A DNA stretch of 64,000 nt from assembly GCF_014596915.1 (NCBI RefSeq), contig NZ_JACVWU010000010.1, forward strand, positions 216,655-280,654, given 5' to 3'. The DNA comes from Streptomyces sp. TRM68416. Its GTDB lineage: Bacteria; Actinomycetota; Actinomycetes; Streptomycetales; Streptomycetaceae. The position numbers and the translations under genes were made by a program. Below are positions 25,364-33,847 of the stretch, piece by piece. Below the pieces are notes generated by a model. The model was not told the origin of the DNA and searched no databases. It saw only the letters and a program-made list of their open reading frames with translations. The stretch's first letter is position 1. Every line of letters starts with the position of its first letter.

Positions 25364-26710
25364 TCAACTCGTCTCGGAGACCGGTTCCTTTTCCTTGGCG
25401 GGCTGCTGCGCCGGTGCGGGTTCCTCGCCGCCCAGCACCTTCTTCGCCTTCTCGATGTCCAGCGCGCCCTCCCAGCGCGAGACGGCGAACACGGCGACGC
25501 AGTTGCCGAGGAGGTTCGTCACGACCCGCATCGAGTCCATGATCCGGTCCACGCCCAGCAGCAGCGCGACGGCACCGGCCGGGATGGCTCCGAGCGACGA
25601 GGCGGTCGCGGACAGGGCGAGGAAGGCCGAACCGGGGATGCCCGCCATGCCCTTGCTGGTCAGCATGAGGACCAGGATCACGGTGATCTGCTGGCCGAGG
25701 CTGAGGTCGACCCCGACGGCCTGGGCGACGAACAGGGTGCCGATGGAGAGGTAGAGCGAGGCGCCGTCGAGGTTGAAGGAGTAGCCGGTGGGCAGGACGA
25801 GGCCCACCGCGTCGTCGCGGGCTCCGGCCTTGCGCAGCTTCTGCATCACGCGCGGCATGACGGACTCGGTGGACGCGGTACCGAGTGCGAGGAGCATCTC
25901 CTCACGGATGTAGCGCAGGAACTTCCAGAGACTGAGCCCGGTGAGCAGCTTCAGGGCGACGGCGAGCAGCACGATGAAGAACGCGGCGGCCGCGTAGCAC
26001 AGAACGATCAGCTTGGCGTAGGTCTCGACGACACCGAGGCCGTAGTTGCCGATCAGGACGGCCATCGCGCCGAACACCGCGAGCGGGGCGAGGCGCATCA
26101 CGAAGCCGACGATCGCGAAGATGACCTCCTGGGCCTGCTCGATGGCGGGCAGCACCTGCGGGACCTTGGTGTGGCCGAGGTGCAGCAGTGCGGCGCCCAC
26201 CAGGCAGGCCAGGATCAGCACCTGCAGGAGGGAGTTCTCGGCGAAGGCGCCGATGAAAGAGGTGGGCAGGGCGTGCAGCACGAACTCCGTCGTCGACGGC
26301 AGCGAGCCGCCGCCCGTCTTCTCGTCCACCGCCGCGGAGTCCAGCGTGGACGGGTCGACGTTCATCCCGGCACCGGGCTGGACAACGTTGGCGGCGAGGA
26401 GCCCGATGATCAGCGCGAGCGTGCTCGCGACCTCGAACCAGATCAGCGCCTTCAGCCCGATCCGGCCGAACGCCTTGAGATCGCTGGCCTTGGCGATGCC
26501 GACGACGACCACGCAGAACACGAGCGGGGAGATGATCGTCTTGATGAGCCGGATGAAACCGTCGCCGAGCGGCTGGAGGTCCGCTCCGAAGCCGGGCCAC
26601 AGCTTCCCGACGACGATTCCGAGCACGAGCGCGCAGGCGACCTGCGCGAAGAGTGAGGTACGCAGCAAGCGTGCGACGCGTCGCGGCAGGGACGGGACGG
26701 ACGGCGGCAC
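25364..26710 (-). CDS. dctA: Dicarboxylate/amino acid:cation symporter (DctA type)
   Basis: I choose the GTG at 26710 because AAGGAG lies five bases upstream; the frame stays open further but has no other good site. The 448-residue protein has eight spans and the two hairpins of the DAACS family. Visible motifs are SPLVFCVVVVGIAKASDLKA, the serine-rich loop LGTASTESVMPRVMQKL, LVLPTGYSFNLDGASLYLS and the NLLGNCVAVF end. It would import C4-dicarboxylates (succinate, fumarate, malate) or aspartate with protons or sodium. A Glu/Lys/Pro-rich cytoplasmic tail follows. A striking decamer repeat array lies upstream. Confidence 0.9.
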   Translation of the reverse strand: MPPSVPSLPRRVARLLRTSLFAQVACALVLGIVVGKLWPGFGADLQPLGDGFIRLIKTIISPLVFCVVVVGIAKASDLKAFGRIGLKALIWFEVASTLALIIGLLAANVVQPGAGMNVDPSTLDSAAVDEKTGGGSLPSTTEFVLHALPTSFIGAFAENSLLQVLILACLVGAALLHLGHTKVPQVLPAIEQAQEVIFAIVGFVMRLAPLAVFGAMAVLIGNYGLGVVETYAKLIVLCYAAAAFFIVLLAVALKLLTGLSLWKFLRYIREEMLLALGTASTESVMPRVMQKLRKAGARDDAVGLVLPTGYSFNLDGASLYLSIGTLFVAQAVGVDLSLGQQITVILVLMLTSKGMAGIPGSAFLALSATASSLGAIPAGAVALLLGVDRIMDSMRVVTNLLGNCVAVFAVSRWEGALDIEKAKKVLGGEEPAPAQQPAKEKEPVSETS

Positions 26711-26780
26711 GGGCACTCCTTGGGGGGACGGTGGTACACAGAAGCCGGGACGGGACTTCTGCAGGACTTCTCTGTCTCGT

Positions 26781-26850
26781 TCAAGGACTCCCAAGGACTC
26801 CCAAGGACTTCAGGACTTCCAAGGGCTTCCAGGGCTTCCAAGGACGTCTG
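26781..26850. repeat. Phased decamer repeat array upstream of dctA
   Basis: Seven near-tandem 9-10-base units of the form CCAAGGACTC / CAGGACTTCC / AAGGGCTTCC run from 26781 to 26850. Related GGACTTC heptamers lie at about 26752 and 26763, and the inverse GGAAGTCC is at 26860. The ten-base period places every copy on the same face of the helix. Confidence 0.75.
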
Positions 26851-27003
26851 CGAGCCCCTGGAAGTCCCTGGACGAGACTTCTGCGATACGGAAAGCGCCT
26901 TCCGTGCGGATCACTTTCCCGGCGCTGTGGATCCCGTACGCGACCGCCGTGTTGCCACCGTGTAAATCACGCCCCGCGTGACGCATCGCACACCGCGCCC
27001 CCC

Positions 27004-28602
27004 TCAGCAGCGACTGCGATCCTCCGTCAGCACGCCTTGGGCGGTGGCCAACTCGCGGTCGTAGCAGCCCTCGGAGCCGTACAGCCGGTAGCGCTCGCGT
27101 GAGGTGCCGACCGCGTGCCGCTGGTCGCGCGGCACGTTCACCGTCCAGGTCGCGTCGCCCGCGTAGGTGTCGTCCAGCCGTAACCAGAAGGTGCGCCGCC
27201 CGTCCCGCGTCACGTCGAGCGCGGCCCGGTCGCCCAGCGTCAGCACGGTGCGCAGCCGGTCGTCCGTGCCGAGCGTGGTCGTGCCGTCCATCGTGTACGT
27301 CCGGTTCGTGCGCGTCGTACGGGCCGGACGCGCACGACGGTCGTCGACGGTGACCGACTCGTCGTCCCGCCAGGTGGCGTCGAGTGCGTCGGTGGTCTCG
27401 CCGTCGGTCCACCGGTGGACGGAGTCGTGCGCCAGCGAACGGCGGACGGTGGTCCACACCCGGCCGTGCGAGGTGTCGACGTATCCGGCCACGGTCAGGC
27501 GGTGCGCGCTCCGGGTGTCCACGCGGTGCGCCTCGGAACCCGGTGTGTACGTGGAGGAGTTGGCCAGGCCCCCGTCCCTGTGGGCGGTGAGTTCGCCGGA
27601 GACGTGTGCGCGTCCCTCGTCCTGCCAGACGAGGATGTTCACGGGGGCGCTCCAGCCGGGCCGCCCCTCGGGAAGCCCGGCGACGGAGACCTCCACCCGG
27701 TGCGGACGGCCGTCGTTGAGGATCCCCGCGAACGGCGTCAGGTCGTATTCGATCGGCTTGACGTCGAAGGCGCGCGGTCCCGGAACGACGTACCAGAGGA
27801 ACGGGTTGGACCAGCCGCCGGTCCACACGTGCGGGAACGGCGCGGCGATACCGGCCAGTTGTCCGTCGACGCGGATCTGCACCTCCCGGTTCGGGCCGTC
27901 GGCGGCCTGGCAGGAGTACGGGGCGGTGTCCGGCACCGAGAGGTACCAGTACTCCTCGCAGCCGCCGCCGGATCCGGTGGCGTACACCTCGGCGACGATG
28001 CGTTCGCTGTTGCGCGGGGTGGTGAGGGCGCCGTCGTCGAGGGTCAGGATCCGGTCGGGAACGGTGGCGGGCCTGCCGGTGTGGAAGGTCAGGGTCACCT
28101 TTACGTCGATGATGCCGGTGAAGGTGTCGTCGACGACGTTCCCGATGAGCATCTCGACGTCCTGGCCGGTGCGGAGGGTGTCGCTGTAGCGCGTGACGTC
28201 CTTCTCGACCGACCACTCGATGCCGTCGGGCGAGGGCTGCGGGGTGGAGGTGCGGAAGATCTCGACGCCGCCGACGCTGACGTGGCCGAGGCGGTCGTAC
28301 TGGCGGCCCTTGACCTTGCCGTCGAGCCGCAGCACCACCTTGCTCCAGCTGTCGCCGCAGCCGTGGGGCGGTGTGTATCGGCCCCGGTAGGGCGTGAAGT
28401 CGCGGAACTGCGCCTCCGCCAGGGTGACCCGGCAGGAGGGGGTGCCCGGTGCGGTGACGGGCGGGGCGGCGGTGACCGGGTCGTGCCAGTCGCTGCCGAA
28501 CTCGGCGGGGACTTCGGCGGCCGCGGCCGGGCCGACCCCGAGAAGGGTGCTCGCCAGGAGGGTCGCTCCGGTGAGCATGGACATGATTAACCGGCGTGTC
28601 AT
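27004..28602 (-). CDS. Secreted peptide-N4-asparagine amidase A (PNGase A-like)
   Basis: A 532-residue protein with a signal peptide (cleavage near AAAAE, residue about 29). It carries the PNGase A pattern: CRVTLAEAQFRDFTPYRGRY, VGGVEIFRTSTPQPSPDGIE, VEKDVTRYSDTL, then FPHVWTGGWSNPFLWYVVPG. Plant and acidobacterial members release intact N-glycans from glycopeptides. Cysteines at the start and in YGSEGCYD suggest disulfides. The length matches the family. The ATG at 28602 has no obvious ribosome-binding site. It points towards degradation of eukaryotic glycoproteins in soil. Confidence 0.8.
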   Translation of the reverse strand: MTRRLIMSMLTGATLLASTLLGVGPAAAAEVPAEFGSDWHDPVTAAPPVTAPGTPSCRVTLAEAQFRDFTPYRGRYTPPHGCGDSWSKVVLRLDGKVKGRQYDRLGHVSVGGVEIFRTSTPQPSPDGIEWSVEKDVTRYSDTLRTGQDVEMLIGNVVDDTFTGIIDVKVTLTFHTGRPATVPDRILTLDDGALTTPRNSERIVAEVYATGSGGGCEEYWYLSVPDTAPYSCQAADGPNREVQIRVDGQLAGIAAPFPHVWTGGWSNPFLWYVVPGPRAFDVKPIEYDLTPFAGILNDGRPHRVEVSVAGLPEGRPGWSAPVNILVWQDEGRAHVSGELTAHRDGGLANSSTYTPGSEAHRVDTRSAHRLTVAGYVDTSHGRVWTTVRRSLAHDSVHRWTDGETTDALDATWRDDESVTVDDRRARPARTTRTNRTYTMDGTTTLGTDDRLRTVLTLGDRAALDVTRDGRRTFWLRLDDTYAGDATWTVNVPRDQRHAVGTSRERYRLYGSEGCYDRELATAQGVLTEDRSRC

Positions 28603-28756
28603 GCGGGTGTTCTACGGGGAGTCGGCCCCCGCTCGCAATGGGGCACCGGAGCACGCGTGGGGCGGGCAGCCGGATCCGTTCGCCCGTGTGGAAAACCGTT
28701 TGCTTCCGACCGTGCCGCGACGCGAACCTGTCACGGTTTGCTGCCGCCGCGCGCGG

Positions 28757-28872
28757 CTTTCTCCTTGCCCCCTCCTTCCTTCTTCCGACCTCGTTCTTCC
28801 GTCTTCCGACCGCCTTCTTCCGACCTCCGTCTTCCGTCCTCCTTTCCCCTTCCCTTCTTTCTCCTTCCTCCT
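28757..28872. repeat. Pyrimidine-rich tract with TCTTCCGACC repeats
   Basis: About 116 bases of almost pure C/T on the + strand in the divergent gap between the PNGase and ABC genes. TCTTCCGACC occurs exactly at 28781-28790, 28802-28811 and 28816-28825, with shorter TCTTCCG copies nearby. It ends about 20 bases before the ABC start. Confidence 0.75.
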
Positions 28873-28893
28873 GACACGAGCCAGTGGGACGTC

Positions 28894-30687
28894 ATGCAGA
28901 TTCAAGACCTTCCGTACCCCGACCCGGGCGTGCCGGACGCCCGTTCGGGCCCCCGATTGCTGTGGTGGCTCTTCCGCAACCAGTTGGACGGGCAGTTGAA
29001 GTCGCTGGCCTGGGGCCTGCTGCACTTCGTGTCCGTCACCGCGCTGCCCTTCGGCGTGGGTCTCGCCATTCAGGCCGTCGTCGACCGCTCCGGCTCCCGA
29101 CTCGCCCTCGCGGGCGGGCTGATGGCGCTGGCCGGCGTGGGCGTCGCGCTCGGGGACACGTTCCTGCACCGCGCCGCCGTCACCAACTGGATCACCGCGG
29201 CCGCCCGCGTCCAGCAACTGCTCGCCCGCAAGGCGGCGCTGCTCGGCTCGGCGCTGACCCGGCGGGTCGCGGCCGGCGAGGTCGTGGCCGTCTCCACCGG
29301 TGACGTCGAGAAGATCGGCTGGTTCGTGGAGGCCGTCTCCCGGTTCACCGCGGCCGCGGTCACCATCGTCCTGGTCTGCGTCGGCCTGCTGCTCTACCAG
29401 CCCGCGCTCGGCGTCGTCGTCGCCGCCGGCCTGCCGGTCCTGGCCCTCGCCGTGCTGCCGCTGCTGCCGCGCGCGACCCGGCGCGCCGACTTCCAGCGCG
29501 AGAAGGCGGGGCGCGCCACCGAGCTGGCCTCGGACACCGTCGCCGGACTGCGCGTGCTGCGCGGCATCGGGGGCGAGGAGCTCTTCCTCGACCGGTATCG
29601 CAGCGCCTCCCAGGACGTCCGGCACGCCGCCGTGCGCAGCGCCCGCATGTGGGCCCTGATCTCCGCGATCCAGGTGCTGCTCCCGGGCCTGCTGCTGATC
29701 ACGGTCGTCTGGTACGGCGTGCACCTGGCCCGCCAGGGCCGCATCGAGATCGGCGAACTGGTCACCGTCTACAGCTCGATCATGGTCCTCACCTACCCGC
29801 TGCGCCATTTCGAGGAGATCGCGATGGCCTACTCCTTCTCCCGGCCCTCGGCGAAACGGGCCGCGCGGGTCCTCAGACTGGAGCGGGCCACCGACACCGG
29901 AGGGTCACGCGCGGCGGACCTGCCCTCGGGGGACCTGTACGACCCGGCCACCGGTCTGCTGGCGCCCGCCGGCCGCCTCACCGCCGTGGTGTGCGGCGAC
30001 CCCGACGCGGCCGGGGTACTGGCCGAACGGCTGGGCGGCCACCCCTCGGAGGCCGGCACCTCGGCGCTGCTCGGCGGGGTGCCGCTGGACGAACTGCCGC
30101 TCGACGCCGCCCGCACGGCCGTCCTCGTCCAGGACAAGGACCCGGTGCTGCTGTCCGGGACGCTGCGCGAGCTGCTCGACGTGCCCAAGTCGGGTGAGGT
30201 GGGAGCCGCCGAGGCGCTGTCGGCCGCGCAGTGCGAGGACGTCCTGGCCGCCCTGGCCCAGGGCTCGCTCGACGCCGCCGACCCGATGGACGCCCGCATC
30301 ACCGAACGCGGCCGCTCCCTCTCCGGCGGCCAGCGCCAGCGCCTCGCCCTGGCCCGGTCGCTGGTCACCGACCCCGAGGTGCTCGTCCTCGACGAACCGA
30401 CCTCCGCCGTCGACTCGCACACCGAGGCACGCATCGCCACCGGACTGCGGGAACTGCGGGCCGGACGCACCACCGTGGTGTTCACCTCCTCACCGCTGCT
30501 GCTGGACCGCGCGGACCGGGTGGTGCTCCTCCACGAGGGCGAGGTCGTGGCGGTCGGCGTGCACCGCGAACTGGTGCACAAGGAACCGCGATACCGCGCG
30601 GTCGTGACCCGCGAGACCGACGAAGAGGCGGCGCGGCACAACGCGAACCGCCTGGACGAACTGCACGAGATCGAGGAGACCGCATGA
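28894..30687 (+). CDS. ABC exporter subunit with degenerate Walker A (heterodimer partner 1)
   Basis: The frame is open upstream, but the ATG at 28894 gives a normal exporter N-terminus (QIQDLPYPDPGVPD). The 597-residue protein has six spans (residues 30-310). Its ATPase keeps the signature SLSGGQRQRLALARSL and Walker B VLVLDEPTSAVDS. The Walker A position reads VVCGDPDAAGVLAE, with no GKS/T, and the switch region TTVVFTSSPLLL has Ser in place of His. Alone it cannot bind ATP productively, but it can contribute its LSGGQ to the partner. It overlaps the next gene by ATGA. Confidence 0.85.
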   Translation: MQIQDLPYPDPGVPDARSGPRLLWWLFRNQLDGQLKSLAWGLLHFVSVTALPFGVGLAIQAVVDRSGSRLALAGGLMALAGVGVALGDTFLHRAAVTNWITAAARVQQLLARKAALLGSALTRRVAAGEVVAVSTGDVEKIGWFVEAVSRFTAAAVTIVLVCVGLLLYQPALGVVVAAGLPVLALAVLPLLPRATRRADFQREKAGRATELASDTVAGLRVLRGIGGEELFLDRYRSASQDVRHAAVRSARMWALISAIQVLLPGLLLITVVWYGVHLARQGRIEIGELVTVYSSIMVLTYPLRHFEEIAMAYSFSRPSAKRAARVLRLERATDTGGSRAADLPSGDLYDPATGLLAPAGRLTAVVCGDPDAAGVLAERLGGHPSEAGTSALLGGVPLDELPLDAARTAVLVQDKDPVLLSGTLRELLDVPKSGEVGAAEALSAAQCEDVLAALAQGSLDAADPMDARITERGRSLSGGQRQRLALARSLVTDPEVLVLDEPTSAVDSHTEARIATGLRELRAGRTTVVFTSSPLLLDRADRVVLLHEGEVVAVGVHRELVHKEPRYRAVVTRETDEEAARHNANRLDELHEIEETA

Positions 30688-32465
30688 TCGGCGTGGCGCC
30701 CCCGGCCTACGACCCCGCGGCCCCGACAACGGCGCACACGCTGCCCGTCGGAGCCCCGGCCACCGTACGCGCCTACGTGACCGAGCTGTTGCGCCGGCAC
30801 CGCCGTGCCTTCCTGCTGCTCGTCGCCGTCAACACCGCCGCCGTGGTGGCCTCCATGGCCGGGCCGTGGCTGCTGGGCGGCCTGGTCGAGCGGGTGGCGG
30901 ACGGATCGCGGGAACTCCATCTGGGGCTGACCGTCTCGCTGTTCATGGTCGCCCTCGCCGTCCAGGCGGTGTTCGTACGGGAGGTGCGGCTGCGCGGGGC
31001 GATACTCGGCGAGCGCATGCTGGCCGACCTGCGCGAGGACTTCCTCGTCCGGTCCGTCGGGCTGCCGCCCGGCGTCCTGGAACGCGCCGGGACGGGCGAC
31101 CTGCTCTCCCGGATCACCACCGACATCGACCGGCTCGCCAACGCCATGCGCGAGGCCGTGCCCCAACTGGCGATCGGCGTGGTGTGGGCGGCCCTGCTGC
31201 TGACCGGGCTCGTCGTCACCGCGCCGCCGCTGGGGGCCGCCGTGCTGCTCGCCGTGCCGCTGCTGGTGGTCGGCTGCCGCTGGTACTTCAGGCGGGCACC
31301 CGCCGCCTACCGCTCGGAGGCCGCCGGCTACGCGGCCGTGGCCGCCGCGCTGGCCGAGACCGTGGACGCGGGCCGCACCGTCGAGGCCCACCGCCTCGGC
31401 GACCGACGGATCGCACAGTCCAAGCAGCGGATCAAGGAGTGGACGGCCTGGGAGCGCTACACGCTGTGGCTGCGCTCGGTGCTCTTCCCGGTCGTCAACA
31501 TCACCCATGTGACCGTCCTCGCCTCGGTCCTGGTGCTCGGCGGCGTCTTCGTGCTCCAGGGCTGGATCGGCGTCGGCCAGCTCACCACCGGCGCCCTGAT
31601 CGCGCAGATGCTCGTCGACCCGGTAGGGCTCATCCTGCGCTGGTACGACGAACTGCAGGTGGCCCAGGTCTCCCTGGCCCGGCTGGTCGGGGTACGGGAC
31701 ATCGAGCCGGACGCCGGCGACGCCTCGCTGACCCCCGACGGACGCGACGTGCACGCCGACCGGGTGCACTTCGGCTACGTCGAGGGCGTGGACGTGCTGC
31801 GCAAGGTCTCCCTGGAAGTGGCCCCGGGCACCCGGCTGGCGCTCGTCGGCCCCTCGGGCGCGGGCAAGTCGACCCTCGGCCGCCTGCTCGCCGGCATCTA
31901 CGCACCCCGCGACGGCCGCATCGCCCTCGGCGGTGCCGAGCTGTCCCGGATGCCCGCCGAGCGCGTCCGTGAGCACGTGGCCCTCGTCAACCAGGAACAC
32001 CACGTCTTCGTGGGCTCCCTGCGCGACAACCTGCTGCTCGCCCGGACCGACGCGGCCGACGCCGAGCTGTGGGCGGCCCTCGGGGCGGTCGACGCGGACG
32101 GCTGGGCGCGCGCCCTCGACGACGGCCTGGACACGGAGGTCGGCTCGGGCGGCTTCTCGCTCACCCCGGCCCAGGCCCAGCAGATCGCGCTGGCCCGCCT
32201 GGTGCTGGCCGACCCGCACACGCTGGTCCTGGACGAGGCGACGTCCCTCCTCGACCCACGAGCCGCCCGGCACCTGGAACGCTCCCTCGCCCGCGTCCTC
32301 GACGGCCGCACCGTCGTGGCCATCGCCCACCGCCTGCACACCGCCCACGACGCCGACGTCATCGCCGTCGTCGAGAACGGACGCATCAGCGAGCTGGGCA
32401 GCCACGACGAACTCGTCGCAGCCGACGGAGCATACGCGGCACTCTGGCGGTCCTGGCACGGGTGA
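30684..32465 (+). CDS. ABC exporter subunit with degenerate signature motif (heterodimer partner 2)
   Basis: The ATG at 30684 overlaps the stop of partner 1 by four bases. The 593-residue protein has six spans and an ATPase with intact Walker A LVGPSGAGKSTLG, Walker B TLVLDEATSLLDP and switch His VAIAHRLH. The signature is LTPAQAQQIALARL where LSGGQxQR is expected. Its losses are exactly complementary to those of partner 1, so the pair has one complete composite ATP site and one dead one. The substrate is unknown; this asymmetric type includes actinobacterial siderophore and peptide exporters. Confidence 0.88.
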   Translation: MIGVAPPAYDPAAPTTAHTLPVGAPATVRAYVTELLRRHRRAFLLLVAVNTAAVVASMAGPWLLGGLVERVADGSRELHLGLTVSLFMVALAVQAVFVREVRLRGAILGERMLADLREDFLVRSVGLPPGVLERAGTGDLLSRITTDIDRLANAMREAVPQLAIGVVWAALLLTGLVVTAPPLGAAVLLAVPLLVVGCRWYFRRAPAAYRSEAAGYAAVAAALAETVDAGRTVEAHRLGDRRIAQSKQRIKEWTAWERYTLWLRSVLFPVVNITHVTVLASVLVLGGVFVLQGWIGVGQLTTGALIAQMLVDPVGLILRWYDELQVAQVSLARLVGVRDIEPDAGDASLTPDGRDVHADRVHFGYVEGVDVLRKVSLEVAPGTRLALVGPSGAGKSTLGRLLAGIYAPRDGRIALGGAELSRMPAERVREHVALVNQEHHVFVGSLRDNLLLARTDAADAELWAALGAVDADGWARALDDGLDTEVGSGGFSLTPAQAQQIALARLVLADPHTLVLDEATSLLDPRAARHLERSLARVLDGRTVVAIAHRLHTAHDADVIAVVENGRISELGSHDELVAADGAYAALWRSWHG

Positions 32466-33005
32466 GACAGGGATGGGGACAGAGCTGGAGCTCGGCCATG
32501 TGGGTGAGTGGTCGGTCGGAGGGCTTGGCGGGCGGGGGCGGGTGGCCGGCTCGGGGCCGGAGGTCGGCGTCGGGGGTGCTTCCGCGGGCGGGCGTGTTTG
32601 CTCGCGGGTGGCATCGGCTCGGTGAGGGGCCGTGCTCGCCGCGGGAGTGGTACGGGCCACCGGAGTGCTTGCGGCGTGGGTGAGCGCGCTCGGCGTGGCG
32701 GCGCTTGTCGCCGCGGTCGGCCAAGTGCTGCGGTGTCCGGCAGCGGGCCTCCACCCGAACGCCCGCGTTCGCGCGGGACCGCCCCGTTTCCCAGGCCGAG
32801 GCCTGCTCAGCGGGGTGGGTCCGTACCCGGCCCGGCCCCGTGGCGTTGCGCGCGGGTGAAAAGGGATGGAAGGCTGGATAGCGGCACCGGTTCGGGGAGC
32901 GCCCGGAGGCCATGCGGTCAGCGCCGGGCGCAGCCTGTGCCCCGCGCGCCGGCCCGTCGCCGATCGCGGTGACGGCGGGCCCGTCCCCACCACCTGGAGG
33001 TACCC
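32466..33005. other. 540-base gap without a supported gene
   Basis: Open frames on both strands here are Arg/Gly-rich, lack ribosome-binding sites and do not follow the codon pattern of neighbouring genes. The gap must hold the promoter of the DUF5709 gene, whose ribosome site GGAGG is at 32996-33000. I see no RNA gene or clear repeat. Confidence 0.5.
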
Positions 33006-33476
33006 GTGAACAGCGCCGACGGATGGGGAGACGACGTCTACCAGCCCGACGCGTCCGAGATCCAGGACGACGCGGGTCTGCTCGACGCTGAGGACACCCT
33101 GGACAACGACGGTGTCGGCGACCCCCTGGACCGTGGCTGGTCCCCGCCGGAGAGACCGTGGGCGGTGGAGCACACCGGTGTGACCGCGGCGGAGCGCCAA
33201 CAGGGTGAAACGCTGGACCAACGGCTCGCCGAGGAGCAGCCCGACATCTCCGTGCCGGACGGCGACGGCATCGGCGACTGCGACGGCACCGACGGCGAAC
33301 TCCTGGACAACGAGGTCGGCGCCGTCCGCTCCGGCCGTCTCGTCGCCCCCGACGAGGGGGCGCACGAGGACCGGGAGAGCGCGCTCGTCGCCAGGGACGT
33401 CGGCATCGACGGTGCCGCGGCCTCGGCCGAGGAGGCCGCCATGCACATCGTCGACGAGGACGCCCTGTCCGGCTGA
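33006..33476 (+). CDS. DUF5709 domain protein
   Basis: A 156-residue, very acidic protein starting at a GTG behind GGAGG. It has the actinobacterial DUF5709 pattern: DDVYQPDASEIQDDAGLLD, GVGDPLDRGWSPPERPWAVE, then ETLDQRLAEEQPDI. No membrane span, signal or catalytic motif is visible. The function is unknown; it is probably soluble and partly disordered. It precedes the L31 gene by 33 bases, so the two may share a transcript. Confidence 0.85.
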   Translation: MNSADGWGDDVYQPDASEIQDDAGLLDAEDTLDNDGVGDPLDRGWSPPERPWAVEHTGVTAAERQQGETLDQRLAEEQPDISVPDGDGIGDCDGTDGELLDNEVGAVRSGRLVAPDEGAHEDRESALVARDVGIDGAAASAEEAAMHIVDEDALSG

Positions 33477-33509
33477 CGCCGCCGTCCCACCCGCTCGCAA
33501 GGAGCCTTC

Positions 33510-33776
33510 ATGCAGCAGGACAAGCACCCCGACTACCACGCGGTCGTCTTCCGGGACCGCGCCGCCGGCTACGCCTTCCTCACCCGGTCCACCGCGACCA
33601 GCGGCGAGACCATCCAGTGGGACGACGGCGAGACCTACCCGGTCGTGGACGTGGAGATCTCCTCGGAGAGCCACCCGTTCTACACCGGCAAGGCACGGAC
33701 GGTGGACTCGGAGGGCCGCGTCGCCCGGTTCGAGCGGCGGTACGGCGGGACGGGGCAGGGCACAGACGGAGCCTGA
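33510..33776 (+). CDS. rpmE2: 50S ribosomal protein L31, type B (zinc-independent)
   Basis: An 88-residue protein. HPDYHAVVFRDRAAGYAFLT, SGETIQWDDGETYPVVDVEI and SSESHPFYTGKA are typical of L31 type B, and the four cysteines of zinc-binding L31 are absent. It follows AAGGAG. Type B L31 commonly replaces the zinc form when zinc is scarce. I saw no AT-rich Zur palindrome in the 33 bases upstream or before the DUF5709 gene, so its control here may differ. Confidence 0.9.
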   Translation: MQQDKHPDYHAVVFRDRAAGYAFLTRSTATSGETIQWDDGETYPVVDVEISSESHPFYTGKARTVDSEGRVARFERRYGGTGQGTDGA

Positions 33777-33847
33777 GCGCACCGCGCCGCGCCGGACCCG
33801 GCCGCCGCACGGCGAGCGTCCGCCCGGCCGCAGCCGCGCGCGTTCGC

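Noticed and set aside
32508..32972. Several frames in the gap before DUF5709
   Set aside because: No ribosome sites, no codon bias and no similarity I can recognise.
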